A stretch of 64,000 nt of DNA, from the NCBI GenBank assembly GCA_963768025.1, contig CAVYGM010000033.1:1-64000 (forward strand), written 5' to 3'. Shown here piece after piece: positions 61,910-64,000 of the stretch; positions within the stretch are counted from its first letter, which is position 1; each line of letters starts with the position of its first letter. This stretch comes from CAVYGM01 sp963768025 (GTDB taxonomy: Bacteria; Bacteroidota; Bacteroidia; Cytophagales; Spirosomataceae). The notes below the pieces were generated by a model. That model was given only the letters and a program-made list of their open reading frames with translations, was not told the DNA's origin and did no database searches. Position numbers and translations under genes: made by a program.

Positions 61910-62314
61910 CTAGTGCCGACCAAACGACCAGGGGCGGCAGTAGATCAGGTTGTAGAAATGGCCCGCAATAAGAAGTCCTGAGCCAATATATCCCAGCACG
62001 GAAAAGACTGGACTCACGTTTTCCAGTAAAAGTGCCACAGAAAACAACAGCAAGGAACTCCACAAAAAGAGGCGGAGCCCGGTCACCTTATGATCGCGGG
62101 TGGCAAAGTACACCGCCACTCCGTTGATCAGGATGAAAAAGTAGTCCAGGTTGATCATCCCAGCAGCCAGATGGTGGTGGGTGGTTAGGCTGGAACCTAC
62201 CGCCAGGGCCGGCGTAAGCAGGCAATGAACCAGGCATAGCAAAGATCCGGCGATGCCAATATAATCGGCTTTCCCGTGGGTGTGTTCGGTCAGATGTGGT
62301 GAATGCGGCTTCAT
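61910..62314 (-). CDS. MerC-domain membrane protein
   Basis: 134 residues with a His-rich N-terminus (HSPHLTEHTHGKAD), then four membrane helices: YIGIAGSLLCLVHCLLTPALAVG with the metal-binding CxxxC (C27-C31), LDYFFILINGVAVYFA, LFLWSSLLLFSVALLLE and VLGYIGSGLLIAGHFYNL. MerC proteins move mercuric or other soft metal ions. There are no mer genes nearby; the neighbour is a Fur-family repressor and the promoter carries a Fur-type operator, so metal uptake control (zinc the best guess) is more likely than mercury resistance. Related cases occur next to Zur-like regulators in Bacteroidota. Confidence 0.88.
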   Translation of the reverse strand: MKPHSPHLTEHTHGKADYIGIAGSLLCLVHCLLTPALAVGSSLTTHHHLAAGMINLDYFFILINGVAVYFATRDHKVTGLRLFLWSSLLLFSVALLLENVSPVFSVLGYIGSGLLIAGHFYNLIYCRPWSFGRH

Positions 62315-62336
62315 AAATATTCGTGCAATAATGATG

Positions 62337-62367
62337 CAAAAGTAGAAGGAAACTTTATGATTTGCAA
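62337..62367 (-). promoter_or_regulatory. Promoter of the MerC-like gene
   Basis: On the minus strand: TTG (complement of 62365-62367), 20 bases, TACTTTTG (complement of 62337-62344). A full match to the Bacteroidota consensus. The operator at 62363-62377 overlaps the TTG element, so repressor binding would block it. Confidence 0.65.
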
Positions 62368-62377
62368 CACTGTTGCA
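62363..62377. promoter_or_regulatory. 7-1-7 inverted repeat, predicted Fur/Zur-family operator
   Basis: TGCAACA-C-TGTTGCA: a perfect 7-1-7 palindrome, the standard geometry of Fur-family boxes, in the divergent region between the MerC-like gene and the Fur-family gene. Confidence 0.72.
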
Positions 62378-62533
62378 TAATAAAATGTTTTACTTCCGGT
62401 TGGCTTCCGCCTTTCAACTGGCAATATTTAAAGGAAGATTGTATCTTTACGAGGGCAAATCGCCGTTTTTAAACGTATATTTTCATCCTGAGGCAGAGGA
62501 TTTACCGGCACCCTTACATTGACCTACCTAGTT

Positions 62534-62953
62534 ATGGAACAATTCATTACGGATACTCTTAAAGAACATAATCTGCGAACTACCTCGTGCAGAGAAGATA
62601 TCCTGAATACATTTTTAAGTAAAGAAATTGCGCTTTCGCACGGGGATCTGGAAATAGTACTAGGTGAACGGTTTGACCGGGTGACGATCTACCGCACCCT
62701 AAAAACCTTCCTCGAAAAGGGAATTATTCATAAGGTCCTCGACGACGAAGGTATGCGCTATGCCCTGTGCCGGGAGCGGTGCTCCGAACACAACCACCAC
62801 CACGATCACGTACATTTCAAGTGTAATGAATGCGGTCAAACGAACTGCCTCGAAAATTTGCACATCCCGTCGGTTCAGCTCCCTACCGGTTACCAGGCTG
62901 AGGAAGTCAACCTTCTGATCCAAGGCCTGTGCGCCACCTGCTCTAAAAATTGA
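62534..62953 (+). CDS. Fur-family metal-dependent repressor (Zur/Fur-like)
   Basis: 139 residues from the ATG at 62534 (the frame can begin at a TTG five codons earlier). The winged helix is TLKEHNLRTTSCREDILNTFL and FDRVTIYRTLKTFLEKGIIHKV. The metal-binding part is rich in ligands: CRERCSEHNHHHDHVHFKC, NECGQTNCLE and C-terminal LCATCSKN, giving two CxxC-type structural zinc sites. Upstream TATCTTTA (62442-62449) with a weak CTG is a possible promoter, 80 bases before the ATG. Divergent from the MerC-like gene, whose promoter carries the operator. The exact sensed metal cannot be read. Confidence 0.9.
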   Translation: MEQFITDTLKEHNLRTTSCREDILNTFLSKEIALSHGDLEIVLGERFDRVTIYRTLKTFLEKGIIHKVLDDEGMRYALCRERCSEHNHHHDHVHFKCNECGQTNCLENLHIPSVQLPTGYQAEEVNLLIQGLCATCSKN

Positions 62954-63520
62954 TCATTTGATTTCCAGATCAAAATCCAGATTCACGTCGTCACTGCCAG
63001 GACTGGGGGTACCATCTTTCACCGCATTTCCCCCCATGGGAGGCTGATGCCGAAGCTGCACTTTTAATTTTCCCATCCCAGCCTTTCCTGTACTAACGGT
63101 ACCCTTCAACCCAATGGGCAAATTCCGCTCGTCTTTGTCGCCGTAAGCATAGGTGAGCAAAGTGGATGGATTGGGAGCAAACACAAATAGGTGCTCGGCT
63201 GCATCTTCAAGGATTTCCTTTGTTATATCGACGGAGGGCGTTTTGCTTTCATCGAGTACCCCCACATTCAAGGTATAGGTGGTATTGGCTTTGAGGACGA
63301 TCTTCTCAAAGGTAGCGGGAGGATTTCCACCATCCCCGTCCACATCGCGATAGGTGAAGGTTTGGGCAGTGGGTACACCTGCTTCCATAAAGGATAGCCG
63401 AATGGTGGTGATGAGCTCGTTTTCATCAACTGGTTCCACGTCGTTGGCCTTATTGCATTGCACTAGCATAGCTGATGCGCCTAGCAGGCAAAGGAATACT
63501 TTAATACTTAGAGTTCTCAT
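62954..63520 (-). CDS. Lipoprotein encoded next to a TonB receptor
   Basis: 188 residues. The signal ends in the lipobox MLVQCNKAND. The rest is beta-rich (LITTIRLSFMEAGVPTAQTFTYRDVDGDGG, IVLKANTTYTLNVGVLDESKTP) and ends in an acidic, Asp-rich strand (SPGSDDVNLDFDLEIK). It resembles short periplasmic lipoproteins that accompany metal-linked TonB receptors in Bacteroidota. It immediately abuts the end of the Fur-like gene (62953/62954, convergent) and is 29 bases downstream of the receptor gene, so receptor and lipoprotein are co-transcribed. Function unknown; binding a metal complex is plausible. Confidence 0.78.
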   Translation of the reverse strand: MRTLSIKVFLCLLGASAMLVQCNKANDVEPVDENELITTIRLSFMEAGVPTAQTFTYRDVDGDGGNPPATFEKIVLKANTTYTLNVGVLDESKTPSVDITKEILEDAAEHLFVFAPNPSTLLTYAYGDKDERNLPIGLKGTVSTGKAGMGKLKVQLRHQPPMGGNAVKDGTPSPGSDDVNLDFDLEIK

Positions 63521-63549
63521 TGGATCAATTGAATTTTTGGTTAATATAT

Positions 63550-64000
63550 TTATTTATCCCCCCCAAACGTCCATCGGGCACGCAGGGAAATATTTCGCCC
63601 CATTTCGTCGGCGTAGTACCGAAATCGGTTGAGGTAGTCGCGGTATACCGTATTCAGGATGTTGTCGGCGGTGAGGGTAAGTTCTAATTCCTGCTTTTCG
63701 GAAAAGGTAAGTTTTCCACCCAACTGTGCATTCCAAAGCGAATAGCCCGGAGGGGGGGGCAAGTAGTCACTTCCGGCGGGCACTAACCGTTGCTGACCAA
63801 TGAGTCGGTTGCTGATGCCCAGGTACAGATTACGCCATTTGCCGCTTTCGTCCCAACTCCATTTTACCTGGTTTTCCCAGCGATTCGGCGAAATCATCAC
63901 CAGGTAGGAATCGTTTTGGACATCTCTCACCCGCAGGTAGGTGGCCTTACTGACCAAGGATAGGTGTTTGCGCAATTTCCAGTCGGCAGTTGCATCAATT
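63550..64000 (-). CDS. TonB-dependent receptor, C-terminal end (cut by the window)
   Basis: About 150 residues of barrel, open to the window edge (the frame runs IDATADWKLRKHLSLV past 63975, where a TTG only looks like a start). The strand pattern is typical: LGISNRLIGQQRLV, YSLWNAQLGGKLTF, ELTLTADNILNTVYRDYLNRFRYYADEMGRNISLRARWTFGGDK-like end with aromatic C-terminal strand. The 'DNILNTVYRDYLNRFRYYADE' region is common to receptors paired with MerC/Zur-type loci. Likely a metal-complex receptor, by neighbours only. Confidence 0.88.
   Translation of the reverse strand, partial: IDATADWKLRKHLSLVSKATYLRVRDVQNDSYLVMISPNRWENQVKWSWDESGKWRNLYLGISNRLIGQQRLVPAGSDYLPPPPGYSLWNAQLGGKLTFSEKQELELTLTADNILNTVYRDYLNRFRYYADEMGRNISLRARWTFGGDK

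Noticed and set aside
61910..62314. Mercury resistance operon
   Set aside because: Only a MerC-like protein is present, with no merA, merT, merP or merR; the neighbour is a Fur-family repressor.

Overview
The window reads as chromosomal DNA of a free-living Bacteroidota, most likely class Cytophagia near the Spirosomataceae. Evidence: a gliding-motility lipoprotein GldD, a type IX secretion sorting tail on an amylase, TonB-dependent receptors, the neighbourhood panC / GT5 synthase / DUF4270 lipoprotein / glmS, and several promoters of the Bacteroidota form TTG-n19..21-TAnnTTTG. G+C is roughly 50%, and the palindrome GGTACC is strikingly frequent. I see no rRNA, tRNA, CRISPR array, insertion sequence or prophage.

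Layout. 1-8.6 kb: the end of ileS (with an apparent frameshift), a three-GAF histidine kinase, a Tat-exported sugar isomerase-like protein, and small membrane or exported proteins. 8.7-19.5 kb: housekeeping genes (acyl-CoA ligase, alpha-galactosidase-like enzyme, panC, GT5 protein, DUF4270, glmS, gldD) and a protein resembling an ImmA/IrrE peptidase without its zinc motif. 19.6-40.3 kb: twelve consecutive minus-strand genes with short gaps that form one signalling island. It holds a receiver-PP2C phosphatase, a sensorless histidine kinase, a giant propeller kinase whose phosphoacceptor His is replaced by Asp, an ATP/ADP-translocase-like transporter fused to HEAT repeats and a cyclic-nucleotide-like domain, a GNAT protein, a TonB receptor with a helical-repeat N-terminus, an nSTAND ATPase-WD40 protein, an RsbW-like kinase, two STAS antagonists, GlgX and an AGE-family sugar enzyme. 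This is a full Rsb-type partner-switching set without a sigma factor, wired to alpha-glucan enzymes.

40.4-50.1 kb: a second minus-strand run of 13 genes carrying eight SnoaL/NTF2-like domains in seven genes, two DJ-1/PfpI proteins, a TPP-dependent decarboxylase-like enzyme, a GMC oxidoreductase, a VOC protein and a reduced FAD-binding subunit. No polyketide synthase accompanies them. It may be an unstudied catabolic or biosynthetic system.

50.3-64 kb: a bestrophin-like channel, a pseudo-receiver-GAF protein, a LytS/LytTR two-component pair, an SDR plus IlvD/Edd dehydratase pair (the dehydratase carries about ten indels in 0.8 kb), a T9SS-exported alpha-amylase, a class A beta-lactamase-like hydrolase, and a metal-homeostasis locus (MerC-like protein, Fur-family repressor with a 7-1-7 operator on the merC-like promoter, lipoprotein, TonB receptor cut by the window edge).

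Three places (about 79, about 32900, and 56640-57470) show frame breaks that restore perfect family sequence when one base is moved. Sequencing or assembly error is the first explanation to test.
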